A stretch of DNA of 13,744 nt from Candidatus Sordicultor fermentans (GTDB lineage Bacteria > Atribacterota > Atribacteria > Atribacterales > Caldatribacteriaceae), in the NCBI GenBank assembly GCA_002385475.1, contig DGDO01000053.1, forward strand, positions 1 through 13,744. The letters run 5' to 3'. The position numbers and the translations under genes were made by a program. Position 1 is the stretch's first letter. Every line of letters begins with the position of its first letter. Below the pieces are notes generated by a model, which was given only the letters and a program-made list of their open reading frames with translations, was not told the DNA's origin and ran no database searches. Shown piece after piece: positions 4,907-12,261 of this stretch.

Positions 4907-6714
4907 CCCCTATTAACCGGTCTTTTTTCTAAAGTTATAGCTCCATATTTCAGTTTAGCAACTATATAGTGATAAGCCCAAGCTCCATCATCTCGAGGAT
5001 AAAGCTCCATACTATCCTCATTTTTAAATAGTAAATGGGGACCTCTACTTTCTTTCCGCTCATACATAGTGAGGAGAAGCAACTGGGATAGCAGATGGAT
5101 ATTTAAAGTCTCTAAATAATCTTTCAAGCTTTCGCTAACATTGAGAATTTCTCTTTCTGTTATACTGGAAATTTCCTTATAAGCTTCCCTCAAATTATGG
5201 GGAACCCTTATAACACCAGCATTTCTGGTCATAATTTCTCTAATACTTTGCCTTATCCGGTTCCCACCCAAAACTTCCCGGGAAAATCTCGGAAACTGCT
5301 TTTTTATTGTTTCTACCTCCTCTCCAGTGATTTTGCTTCTCTTTACTGAAGAAGAGTAAATTGCTGCTTCCTGACCTGATATTTTCCCAAAAACCTGTGT
5401 GTCAAGCAAAGAATTTCCTCCTGGTCTGTTAGCTCCGTGTTGCCCGCCGGCAGCTTCTCCACAGGCGTACAGTCCCTCTATGTTTGTTTCAGCTTTTTCA
5501 TTTATCTTTATTCCCCCTTGAAAATGCTGCACTGCAGGGACTATTTCAAATTTCCCTTTTTCATCTAAATTTATTCCTTTACTTCTAAGTAGTTCATAAA
5601 CTTCTCTGTTCATTTTTTTAAGTCTCAATAAGGGTGAGGTAAATAAATCGCCTCTTACCAAATCCTCCCCTAATGAGCTTCTATACCACTCTAATACTCT
5701 TTCCGGCAGGGAATCTTTTTCTAAAAAATCGGGATTCTGAGTATAGCTTAAAAAAACCTGTCTCCCCTCTTGAATTTCTTTAGCCACAGCCACATCAATA
5801 ATGTGAGATTCTTCCTCGTAAGAGAGTGGCCAGCTCCATCCTTTGGAAAAAAGAATATTTATTAATTCTTCCTGAGAATATTTATCTTTGTAATATTTAA
5901 GTAAAATATCTTCTCCTTCACTGTTAACTATTTCAGGTAAAGATCTCATAAAACTCCCCGAACAGGCTATTTTAGTTTCCTTAGAAGACAAGCCTATCTG
6001 GATAAACTCCATATTTACAAACTCTGCACCAGCCCTCAACGCTGCTGTCCATCCATCTCCCGTAGCCAGAGGAGGAAAGAGATTCTCCAGAAACACCTGT
6101 CCTGCACCACCGGTAGCTATAATTATGGCCGGAGCATCAATAAAAAAATAATCGTTATCCAGAATCCCTATTCCCCAGGCACCTTTAACCCTGTTTTCTT
6201 CGTCCAATAAAATGCCTTGAATCATAGTATTTTCTATAACTTCTATTTTTTCTTCTTTAACCTTTTTAGCCAGTGCTTTTGAAATTTGAACAGCAGTATC
6301 GGGCCCGGTGAAACAAGCTCTCGCATATTTTGAACCATCGGTCCTGAACTGTTTAACTCTAGCCTCTTCTCTTACAAAAGGGACTCCCAGTCTATCCAGG
6401 TATTCAAAAGCATCTTGAGAGTTTTTAGCCAAAACTTCTGCTAAATTCTGGTCAGAAACCATACCCCCTATTATGAAAATGTCTTCTGCGTGATACTTCC
6501 AGGAGTCCTCAGTATAAGGCTCGGTAGTATCCAAAGTGGCATGGAATGCCATTCTGTCAGAATAAGAAGTGCCAGTAACACTGTCTTTTAATAACTCTCC
6601 CTTAGTGACTATTTTAACATCTAAGCTTTTATTAGTTTCTTTGGCACTCAGTGCCGCTCTTAGGCCTGCTCCTCCAGAGCCTACCACCAGCACATCCGCT
6701 TTCGCTTTTCTCAT
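4891..6714 (-). CDS. FAD-dependent fumarate reductase/succinate dehydrogenase-like flavoprotein
   Basis: A 607-residue member of the FrdA/SdhA/L-aspartate oxidase family. The dinucleotide-binding motif GSGGAG is at 12-17, a second FAD contact ATGGAG at 200-205, and TGDGWTAALRAGAEFVNMEF at about 218-236. A capping domain includes PAVQHFQGGIKI (393-404), and the family block GLYACGEAAGG...HGANRPGGNSLLD at 414-438. The C-terminal helical domain has RIRQSIREIMTRNAGV and an ESRG...DD..W segment. Where SdhA/FrdA carry the flavin-linking histidine (the HT-x-A-x-GG block) this protein has SVTGTSYSDRMAF (45-57), so FAD is probably non-covalent. No signal peptide or membrane anchor: cytoplasmic. It likely transfers electrons to or from a C-C bond. 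The substrate is unknown and probably not fumarate, since no FrdB partner is present. The ATG at 6714 has AAGGAG 7 nt upstream, overlapping the stop of the preceding reductase gene 11 nt away. Confidence 0.87.
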   Translation of the reverse strand: MRKAKADVLVVGSGGAGLRAALSAKETNKSLDVKIVTKGELLKDSVTGTSYSDRMAFHATLDTTEPYTEDSWKYHAEDIFIIGGMVSDQNLAEVLAKNSQDAFEYLDRLGVPFVREEARVKQFRTDGSKYARACFTGPDTAVQISKALAKKVKEEKIEVIENTMIQGILLDEENRVKGAWGIGILDNDYFFIDAPAIIIATGGAGQVFLENLFPPLATGDGWTAALRAGAEFVNMEFIQIGLSSKETKIACSGSFMRSLPEIVNSEGEDILLKYYKDKYSQEELINILFSKGWSWPLSYEEESHIIDVAVAKEIQEGRQVFLSYTQNPDFLEKDSLPERVLEWYRSSLGEDLVRGDLFTSPLLRLKKMNREVYELLRSKGINLDEKGKFEIVPAVQHFQGGIKINEKAETNIEGLYACGEAAGGQHGANRPGGNSLLDTQVFGKISGQEAAIYSSSVKRSKITGEEVETIKKQFPRFSREVLGGNRIRQSIREIMTRNAGVIRVPHNLREAYKEISSITEREILNVSESLKDYLETLNIHLLSQLLLLTMYERKESRGPHLLFKNEDSMELYPRDDGAWAYHYIVAKLKYGAITLEKRPVNRGNSKR

Positions 6715-6725
6715 TCTCTTACTCC

Positions 6726-8042
6726 TTATTCTCCCTCTCTTTTTTCTATATCCCGGTAAGGCTTAAGGTAGATTTCACTATCCCGGATAACACAGCCGGT
6801 AATTTTTCTATGAGCTTTTAGCTCTGCACACCTGATGCAGGTTATGCAAACTTTCCTTTTATCCATCCCTTTATTATGCAATATATCTTTTGCAAAATCG
6901 GGATAAGCAAAAGCCATTCTCCCAAAACCTGCTATTTTTGCATATCCTTTTTCTACCATCCCAGATGCCACATATGGAGCAAATTCTCTTAACCAGCTCA
7001 GCCCCGTTGCCACTACTGTGATATCTTTGAAATTCTCCTGAACTTCCCGAGATAATTTTATCAATCTCTCCACCCCTAAAAGGGGATATTCAGGAGGAGT
7101 ATATTTTCTTGCCTCTCCATCTGCCGGTCTGCTAATATAAGCATTGATATAGGGACTTCCTGCCGTTACATTTATCAATCTGACACCCATATCTCTTAGC
7201 TCGCCCACCAATTTTAAGGGTTCGCTTAAATCTACTTCGCCTTTCTCGTTCACTCCCCAGCCTATGGGATACTCCAGAAAATCAGAGATATTCAGCCTTA
7301 TTGCCACTTCTATTCCCACTTCTCTTTTGATTTTCGTTACTACCTCTTTTATCAATCGAGTTCTATTTTCATAGCTACCTCCAAACTTGTCCTCTCTTTC
7401 CCGGGCACCAAGAAGCTCTGATAATAAATATCGGTGACAACTTTTCACATCTACAGCATCAAATCCAGCTTGTTTTGCCAATCTAGCAACATTCACATAA
7501 GCACTTTCCAGTTCTCCTAATTCCCTATCAGAGATAACAGGACAAGACGGCTCTACTTTAGCTAATTTATCCAACTTTTCGTCGTGGATAGCAATGATTT
7601 TGTGATCTCCAAAACGCCCGGCGTGAGATAGCTGCAGAACCAGGTAAGGAGAGGGGGTACCTCCTTCGTCTGCTTCTTCTCTCATTCTGTTTATCAACAG
7701 AGAAAAGTCGCCCACCGTTCTTTCATTGAGAAATAGTTGCTGGTCATTGGCTCGGCCTTTTTCATTAATTGCGGTAGCCTCAAACCAGATAAGACCCGCC
7801 TTTCCTTTGGTATATCTCATATATCTTCTGGTGGTCAATTCTCCAGGGGCACCATCGGGAGTGGAATCACAACCCTCCATAGGGTGAATGGCCAGCCGAT
7901 TTCCTATGGTTTTCCCGTTCAGCTCTATCTTTTCCCGGAGTGGGGCTAAGTCATGAGAAAAGGGAATATCCAGATTAAATTTTTCAATGTCCGCAATCAA
8001 CTCATCCATCGTCGAATATCTAAAGCGTTTATTGTCATCCAA
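6726..8042 (-). CDS. Old Yellow Enzyme/2,4-dienoyl-CoA reductase-type Fe-S flavin reductase
   Basis: An FMN TIM-barrel reductase of the NADH:flavin oxidoreductase family. Visible elements are NRLAIHPMEG near the N-terminus, the substrate-side QLSHAGRFG, DAVDVKSCHRYLLSELL (the family's usual H-x-A-H-G-Y-L becomes K-S-C-H-R-Y-L), the signature REREDKFGGSYENRTRL, and GFGRMAFAYPDFAKD as the phosphate end of the barrel. A C-terminal cluster has Cys402, 405, 408 and 420 (CxxCxxC-x11-C, counted from the GTG at 8051) and should bind 4Fe-4S. The FAD and NAD(P) domains that follow in FadH-type enzymes are absent, so an external donor is needed; the adjacent flavoprotein is a candidate partner. Start: the frame opens with GTG (8051) and ATG (8048), but AAGGTG at 8054-8049 is correctly spaced only for TTG at 8042. 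Such enzymes reduce activated C=C bonds; the substrate here is unknown. Confidence 0.85.
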   Translation of the reverse strand: MDDNKRFRYSTMDELIADIEKFNLDIPFSHDLAPLREKIELNGKTIGNRLAIHPMEGCDSTPDGAPGELTTRRYMRYTKGKAGLIWFEATAINEKGRANDQQLFLNERTVGDFSLLINRMREEADEGGTPSPYLVLQLSHAGRFGDHKIIAIHDEKLDKLAKVEPSCPVISDRELGELESAYVNVARLAKQAGFDAVDVKSCHRYLLSELLGAREREDKFGGSYENRTRLIKEVVTKIKREVGIEVAIRLNISDFLEYPIGWGVNEKGEVDLSEPLKLVGELRDMGVRLINVTAGSPYINAYISRPADGEARKYTPPEYPLLGVERLIKLSREVQENFKDITVVATGLSWLREFAPYVASGMVEKGYAKIAGFGRMAFAYPDFAKDILHNKGMDKRKVCITCIRCAELKAHRKITGCVIRDSEIYLKPYRDIEKREGE

Positions 8043-8063
8043 GAGCATCACCTTAAAAATAGT

Positions 8064-8861
8064 TTAATATTTTAATCCTCCTGCTGATATACCTTTCATA
8101 AATAGATTCTGAAATAACAAGAAAATAACCAGAGTGGGGATGATAGCCATAACAGAGAAAGCCAATATTTCATTCCACGGTATACCATACTGCCCCTGTA
8201 GGGTAGCCAGTGCCAGCTGAATGGTGAATTTTTTACCACTATTGATAACTATCAAGGGAAGAACAAAGTCATTCCATCTCCAGGTAAAAGAAAATATGGA
8301 AAGCGAGGCAATTAAGGGTTTAGAAAGGGGTAACACTATTCTTGAAAAAATCTGCCATTCTCCTGCCCCGTCTACTTTGGCGCTTTCTAAAAATTCGTTC
8401 GGTATCCCCTTCATATATTGAATAGCAGTGAAAGCTCCAGTAGGAGTGAAAACCGCAGGAATTATCAATCCCCACAAACTATCCATCAACCCCAGCTGCC
8501 TTATAATCACAAACAAGGGAACCATTATTACCTGAGCAGTGACGAAAAGGGTTACTATGACCACCTCGGTGAGAAAACCTTTATACTTAAAGATGCCTTT
8601 AGCAAGTCCGTAACCTAAGGAAACACAGAGAAAAACCGTTATAATGGTAGAGATTATTGCCACAAATAGGGTATTAGCGAGATATCTTGGAAAATCAGAT
8701 TGTTCAATAACATTTATGTAACCTTCCAGAGAAACTTTTTCAGGAAATATGGAGGGAGGATATTTATAAATCTCATTCATACTTTTGAGAGAAGAAGTTA
8801 TGGTCCAGAAAACTGGTATCATAAACAATACTGCCAACACAATAATTATCACTTTTTTCAT
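8064..8861 (-). CDS. Carbohydrate ABC transporter permease, MalG type
   Basis: A 265-residue inner-membrane permease of the CUT1 (MalG-like) family with six predicted membrane helices. The first is the N-terminal hydrophobic run VIIIVLAVLFMIPVFWTI, followed by SSLKSMNEIYKYPPSIFPE, a typical MalG periplasmic loop opening. The ATPase-docking EAA loop is ESAKVDGAGEWQIFSRIVLPLSKP (159-182), and TWRWNDFVLPL plus the C-terminal GGLKY are also family features. The ATG overlaps the upstream permease stop as ATGA (8858-8861), with a GGAGGGTG SD inside that gene, so the pair is made in equal amounts. The next gene, the OYE-type reductase, starts about 20 nt downstream. No ATP-binding subunit is encoded in the window, so the importer must use an ATPase encoded elsewhere, as CUT1 systems with shared MsmX-type ATPases do. 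Confidence 0.93.
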   Translation of the reverse strand: MKKVIIIVLAVLFMIPVFWTITSSLKSMNEIYKYPPSIFPEKVSLEGYINVIEQSDFPRYLANTLFVAIISTIITVFLCVSLGYGLAKGIFKYKGFLTEVVIVTLFVTAQVIMVPLFVIIRQLGLMDSLWGLIIPAVFTPTGAFTAIQYMKGIPNEFLESAKVDGAGEWQIFSRIVLPLSKPLIASLSIFSFTWRWNDFVLPLIVINSGKKFTIQLALATLQGQYGIPWNEILAFSVMAIIPTLVIFLLFQNLFMKGISAGGLKY

Positions 8862-9736
8862 ACTACACCCTCCATTTCTCCTCCTTCTTGCACTCTCCTC
8901 ACTGCGAAAGCTATCACAAAAGTTATCAATAACACCACCAGTGAACCAGCAGAGGCATATCCTATTCTAAAATCTGTAAATGCTTTCTGGTAAACATAAA
9001 GAGGAGCAACAGTAGTGGCATATCCGGGGCCACCTGTGGTCATAATGTACACTATGGTGAAATTCCTGAAGCAATTAGCTATAGATAGCGTAATTACAGA
9101 AATATTTGTGTTTCTCAATAACGGCAAGGTTATATACCAGAATTTTTGAAAGTTTGTCGCTCCGTCTATGGAGGCGGCCTCATAGAATTCTTCTGAAATT
9201 GCTTGTAACCCGACGATAAATAGCATCATCATAAATCCAGCTAAAACCCAGACCTGAACCATGACTACTGTAAATAAAGCTAAGGTGGGGTCGTCCAACC
9301 AGCTAACCGGTTGAAACCCCATCCGGGTTAAAATATGATTGACCAGACCAAAATTTCTGCTGAATAGCCACTTCCACATAGTTCCGGCTGCTACCATGGG
9401 TATCATATAAGGCCAGTAAAAGAAAACTCTCATAACCTTGGAAAAGGTGTCTTCTTCCTGGAGTAAAACACCTAAAAGTAAAGAAATTACGAATATTATG
9501 GGAACAGCCAGAAAAGTATACTTGAAAGACACCACCACGGAATTCCAGAACCATTTGTCTTTCATTAAATCAGAGAAGTTTTTAAGCCCCACAAACTTCA
9601 TGGGACTTAAGATATCCCAGGAGAAAAAGCCCAGGATTATCATCAATATAATGGGAAGCAAATAAAATAAAAAATGGAAAACGAACCCGGGTATGACAAA
9701 AACAAATCTACTTTCCACTATCCCGCGCTTTATCAC
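8858..9736 (-). CDS. Carbohydrate ABC transporter permease, MalF/UgpA type
   Basis: A 292-residue CUT1 permease, the partner of the downstream MalG-type gene. The N-terminal helix VFVIPGFVFHFLFYLLPII is followed by GFFSWD and the family's FVGLKNFSDLMKDKWFWNSV segment. The EAA loop is YEAASIDGATNFQKFWYITLPLLRN (185-209), and the late IVYIMTTGGPGYAT motif is characteristic of this permease class. The start is GTG at 9736 with GGGGGTGA just upstream. The gene overlaps the next permease by four bases. It is separated from the binding-protein gene by 82 nt containing a strong hairpin, so permease expression is probably lower than that of the binding protein. Confidence 0.93.
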   Translation of the reverse strand: MIKRGIVESRFVFVIPGFVFHFLFYLLPIILMIILGFFSWDILSPMKFVGLKNFSDLMKDKWFWNSVVVSFKYTFLAVPIIFVISLLLGVLLQEEDTFSKVMRVFFYWPYMIPMVAAGTMWKWLFSRNFGLVNHILTRMGFQPVSWLDDPTLALFTVVMVQVWVLAGFMMMLFIVGLQAISEEFYEAASIDGATNFQKFWYITLPLLRNTNISVITLSIANCFRNFTIVYIMTTGGPGYATTVAPLYVYQKAFTDFRIGYASAGSLVVLLITFVIAFAVRRVQEGGEMEGVV

Positions 9737-9775
9737 CAGCTCACCCCCACATTTCTAAAAGCTCCAGGAAAGAAA

Positions 9776-9810
9776 GGACTGAGCCTATTTTAGGAAAATA
9801 GGCTCAGTCC
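9776..9810 (-). terminator. Long perfect hairpin after the sugar-binding-protein gene (attenuator or 3' stabiliser)
   Basis: GGACTGAGCCTATTTT (9776-9791) and AAAATAGGCTCAGTCC (9795-9810) are a perfect 16-bp inverted repeat around 3 bases. In the minus-strand transcript it follows the binding-protein stop by 8 nt and is trailed by UUUCUUUCC, a broken U-tract. This resembles a leaky terminator between binding-protein and permease genes, giving excess binding protein as in many ABC sugar operons. Confidence 0.8.
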
Positions 9811-9818
9811 TCCGCATT

Positions 9819-11087
9819 TTACAGCTCACTTAAAATTCTTTGCGCTTCTTCCTTCCAGTGCTGAATCATTTCTTGAGCAGTAATGCTCTCTGAAATTCCT
9901 AAAGCCAGATCTTTTCTTATGGTATCGGTTAATCTGCTCCATACTGCAGTAGCTCTTACCTCAGTACTCCAGGCCGGAGCCCTTTCTGCTAAGACTTGGT
10001 GAACTTCTGCCCATTCATCTAAAAGAGGCTCTCCATAATCAATGCTATGGTCTTTATAGGCACTCAAGTCTCTGCTTCTTTTTATGTATTCAGTATATCC
10101 TTTGTCTTTGTCTGCTATCCACATTACAAAATCAGTAGCAGCTTTCTCCTTCTCGACATCTCCAGTTTGTGGTGCAGCTAAGAATCCTCCGCCTGATATA
10201 CCAAACCAGTCTTCAATCACCGGCACATAACAGGGTGCTACATCGTTTTGCTTCTCAGCGTTGAAAGACTCTCTGGCCATCCAGCTACCTGCCCAATCTA
10301 CAGCAGTTATCCCGCCAAAGAAGTTACTGGTATGCGATTCTCCCGACAGCCATTCAGCAGGAGGAACCAGCTCTTCTTTAAACAGGTCCACAAATTCATT
10401 TATTGCTTTTTCTGCATTTTCATATTGGTCCATTACAAAATTTCCTTCTTCATCTAATATCTTTATGTTCCACAAAGCTAAATAGCTAAAAAATTTGTCC
10501 GCAGAATATTCAATAGACATAGCATAGGGGGTTGCATTTTCGCTTTTCACTTTCTTTAGAACATCTTTGAACTCCTCCCAGGTCCAGGGTTCTGTTCTAC
10601 CACCTTTAGGTGGATAAGCTATTCCTGCTTTTTCGAACATCTCTTTATTTATCCACACAGAGTAAGTTGTGAAGTGAAGAGGAACAGCGTGAACAATGTC
10701 TTCTTCTCCTAAGTAGACTTTTACAACATCATAGGTAGAGTCTTTATACTCCTGGGGAGATAATCCTAAGTTTTCTTCAATATCGGGACCTACATTCCTC
10801 AAAAATTGGGTCATCTGTGGCAAATATGTGGCAGTTGTTTCCAGTAAATCGGGTGGCTCTCCGCCCAGAAATACCAGCGACATCTTTTGCATATAGTTGG
10901 CATATGGAAATGCTACCACCTCAATTTTTACATCCGGATGCTCCTCCTGGTATAACTCTACTACCTGTCTTAGGACCCTTGCTTTACTTTCATCAGACGA
11001 ATACATAGTTAACTCCACCGCAAAAGCAGAACCGAAAGTTAACACTACCAATAACGCTATGGTGATAAATAAAAGAACCTTTTTCAT
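9819..11087 (-). CDS. ABC transporter extracellular sugar-binding protein (family 1)
   Basis: A 422-residue substrate-binding protein of the MalE/UgpB type. The N-terminal signal peptide MKKVLLFITIALLVVLTFGS ends AFA, followed by VELTMYSSDE. There is no lipobox cysteine, so it is periplasmic or secreted rather than lipid-anchored. The body shows the family's order: YQEEHPDVKIEVVAFPYANY, GGEPPDLLETTATYLPQM, YSVWINKEMFEKAGIAYPPK, WTWEEFKDVLKKVK, a lobe-closing segment FFGGITAVDWAGSWM, and GISGGGFLAAPQTGDVEKEKAATDFVMWI. AGGAGG lies just upstream of the ATG at 11087. It delivers substrate to the two downstream permeases. The ligand is not predictable; clustering with KDG kinase, an IclR regulator and Gfo/Idh enzymes points to a sugar acid, uronide or glycoside. 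Confidence 0.94.
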   Translation of the reverse strand: MKKVLLFITIALLVVLTFGSAFAVELTMYSSDESKARVLRQVVELYQEEHPDVKIEVVAFPYANYMQKMSLVFLGGEPPDLLETTATYLPQMTQFLRNVGPDIEENLGLSPQEYKDSTYDVVKVYLGEEDIVHAVPLHFTTYSVWINKEMFEKAGIAYPPKGGRTEPWTWEEFKDVLKKVKSENATPYAMSIEYSADKFFSYLALWNIKILDEEGNFVMDQYENAEKAINEFVDLFKEELVPPAEWLSGESHTSNFFGGITAVDWAGSWMARESFNAEKQNDVAPCYVPVIEDWFGISGGGFLAAPQTGDVEKEKAATDFVMWIADKDKGYTEYIKRSRDLSAYKDHSIDYGEPLLDEWAEVHQVLAERAPAWSTEVRATAVWSRLTDTIRKDLALGISESITAQEMIQHWKEEAQRILSEL

Positions 11088-11171
11088 GGTTCAACCTCCT
11101 TTTTAAGGTATTTGTTCCCATCTTTTAATAGCTACTTCCCAGAGAAGAAATTACTTTTTACCGTCGCTCTT

Positions 11172-11207
11172 TCACCTCCTTATCCAGAACTTGATTTGAA
11201 AAATCAA
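11172..11207 (-). promoter_or_regulatory. Leader of the sugar-binding-protein gene: candidate internal promoter and micro-ORF
   Basis: Two readings overlap in the 153-nt gap between the second Gfo/Idh gene and the binding-protein gene. First, TTGATT (11207-11202), a 17-bp spacer and GATAAG (11184-11179) form a 4/6 plus 4/6 sigma-70-like promoter. Second, AGGAG (11219-11215) lies 7 nt before a TTG that opens MIFQIKFWIRR, whose TGA overlaps a second perfect SD, AAGGAGGTGA (11181-11172). That second SD leads into only a 5-codon GTG frame. The binding-protein gene has its own SD near 11100. Either reading would allow separate control of the transporter genes. Confidence 0.35.
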
Positions 11208-11240
11208 AACTTTACTCCTATTGCTCCTAACACTCCGGGG

Positions 11241-12236
11241 TCAAAGATACACTACTTTTGCTTCATCTGCCGATTGTCTGGCTTTCAGGCAAACTTCTGT
11301 AACCCGGAAAGAATCTTCGGCAGTTACTAAACACTTGCCTTTCCCTTCCACTTCTTTTAAAAAATCCAGAAATATGCTTCCTTCTGACTCTAAGGGAATC
11401 TCTCGGATGCCCGGTGTTTTGCCATCAATCAAAAGCACTTTATTTTTAATTACCTCAACAATCCCTTTGGTACCAACCACTCTTAACCGATCATCATCAT
11501 GAGTTGGTGCATTATCAGGTCTGAAGTAATCTATGGTTAAAGAGGCAAAAATCTCGTTAGTAAGCACAAAATGACACAGAGCGGTCATTTCCAAATCTCC
11601 ATGGCCCCGGTTATGTTTGGATGAATGAGAAGCATACACCGACACAAATTCTTCTCTACTAAACCATCTTATCCAATCCACCCCATGACTTCCCACCCAG
11701 GGGATGGTTCCTCCGTATACCTCCCTCGATTTGTAATTTTCTCCTCGCCTGCCGAGTTTATAAGATTTTTGAGTATTTAATAATCTTATCTCTCCTATAG
11801 AGCCGTCTTCCACATAGCGGTGAGCAGCTAAAAACCAGGGCTTATATCTAATCCCCAGCATGGCAACGAATGTTTTTTTACTTCTCTCATAAGCTTTTTT
11901 AAGTTTTTCTAAATCTTCTAACGTGGTCGCAACGGGTTTCTCAGTAAACACGTTTATGCTTCTCGTTAGAGCTTCCTCAGAAACTTTAGCTAAATCTCCA
12001 AAATAACAATTTATAACCGCTATATCAGGATTTATCTCATCAAACATGCTTCTATAATCTTCGTAAATAAGAGGTTTATATCCCAGCTTTATAACTTCCT
12101 GGCGTAAGCCCTCAATGTTTTCTCCCTCTGAGCCCGGAGCAATTCCAGCTATTTCCAGGTCTAAATCGCGATGGCATCTTACAGGGTCCAATACATAGTG
12201 ATAATGTCCACTTGATCCTACTATACATAATTTCAT
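11241..12236 (-). CDS. Gfo/Idh/MocA-family oxidoreductase (B)
   Basis: A 331-residue NAD(P)-dependent sugar oxidoreductase. The N-terminal Rossmann fold starts KLCIVGSSGHYHYV (2-15), a variant glycine-rich loop. The family EKP motif is FTEKPVATTLEDLEKL (97-112), with Lys100 as the usual catalytic/cofactor lysine. The C-terminal alpha/beta domain has VYGGTIPWVGSHGVDWIRW (173-191). This corresponds to the DxGxHxxD active-site block, with the first Asp replaced by Trp180 and His184 and Asp187 retained. RLRVVGTKGIVEV near residue 255 is the usual late GT-G motif. There is no Tat signal, so it is cytoplasmic. The ATG at 12236 has GAGGGG 11 nt upstream; it starts 25 nt after the first Gfo/Idh gene. 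The substrate is unknown; these enzymes act on a sugar hydroxyl or keto group. Confidence 0.9.
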   Translation of the reverse strand: MKLCIVGSSGHYHYVLDPVRCHRDLDLEIAGIAPGSEGENIEGLRQEVIKLGYKPLIYEDYRSMFDEINPDIAVINCYFGDLAKVSEEALTRSINVFTEKPVATTLEDLEKLKKAYERSKKTFVAMLGIRYKPWFLAAHRYVEDGSIGEIRLLNTQKSYKLGRRGENYKSREVYGGTIPWVGSHGVDWIRWFSREEFVSVYASHSSKHNRGHGDLEMTALCHFVLTNEIFASLTIDYFRPDNAPTHDDDRLRVVGTKGIVEVIKNKVLLIDGKTPGIREIPLESEGSIFLDFLKEVEGKGKCLVTAEDSFRVTEVCLKARQSADEAKVVYL

Positions 12237-12261
12237 ATTTAAACTATCCCCTCAAATTGAA

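Noticed and set aside
8700..8993. 97-codon plus-strand open frame over the permease junction
   Set aside because: Antisense to two well-conserved ABC permeases; composition is that of reversed membrane helices.
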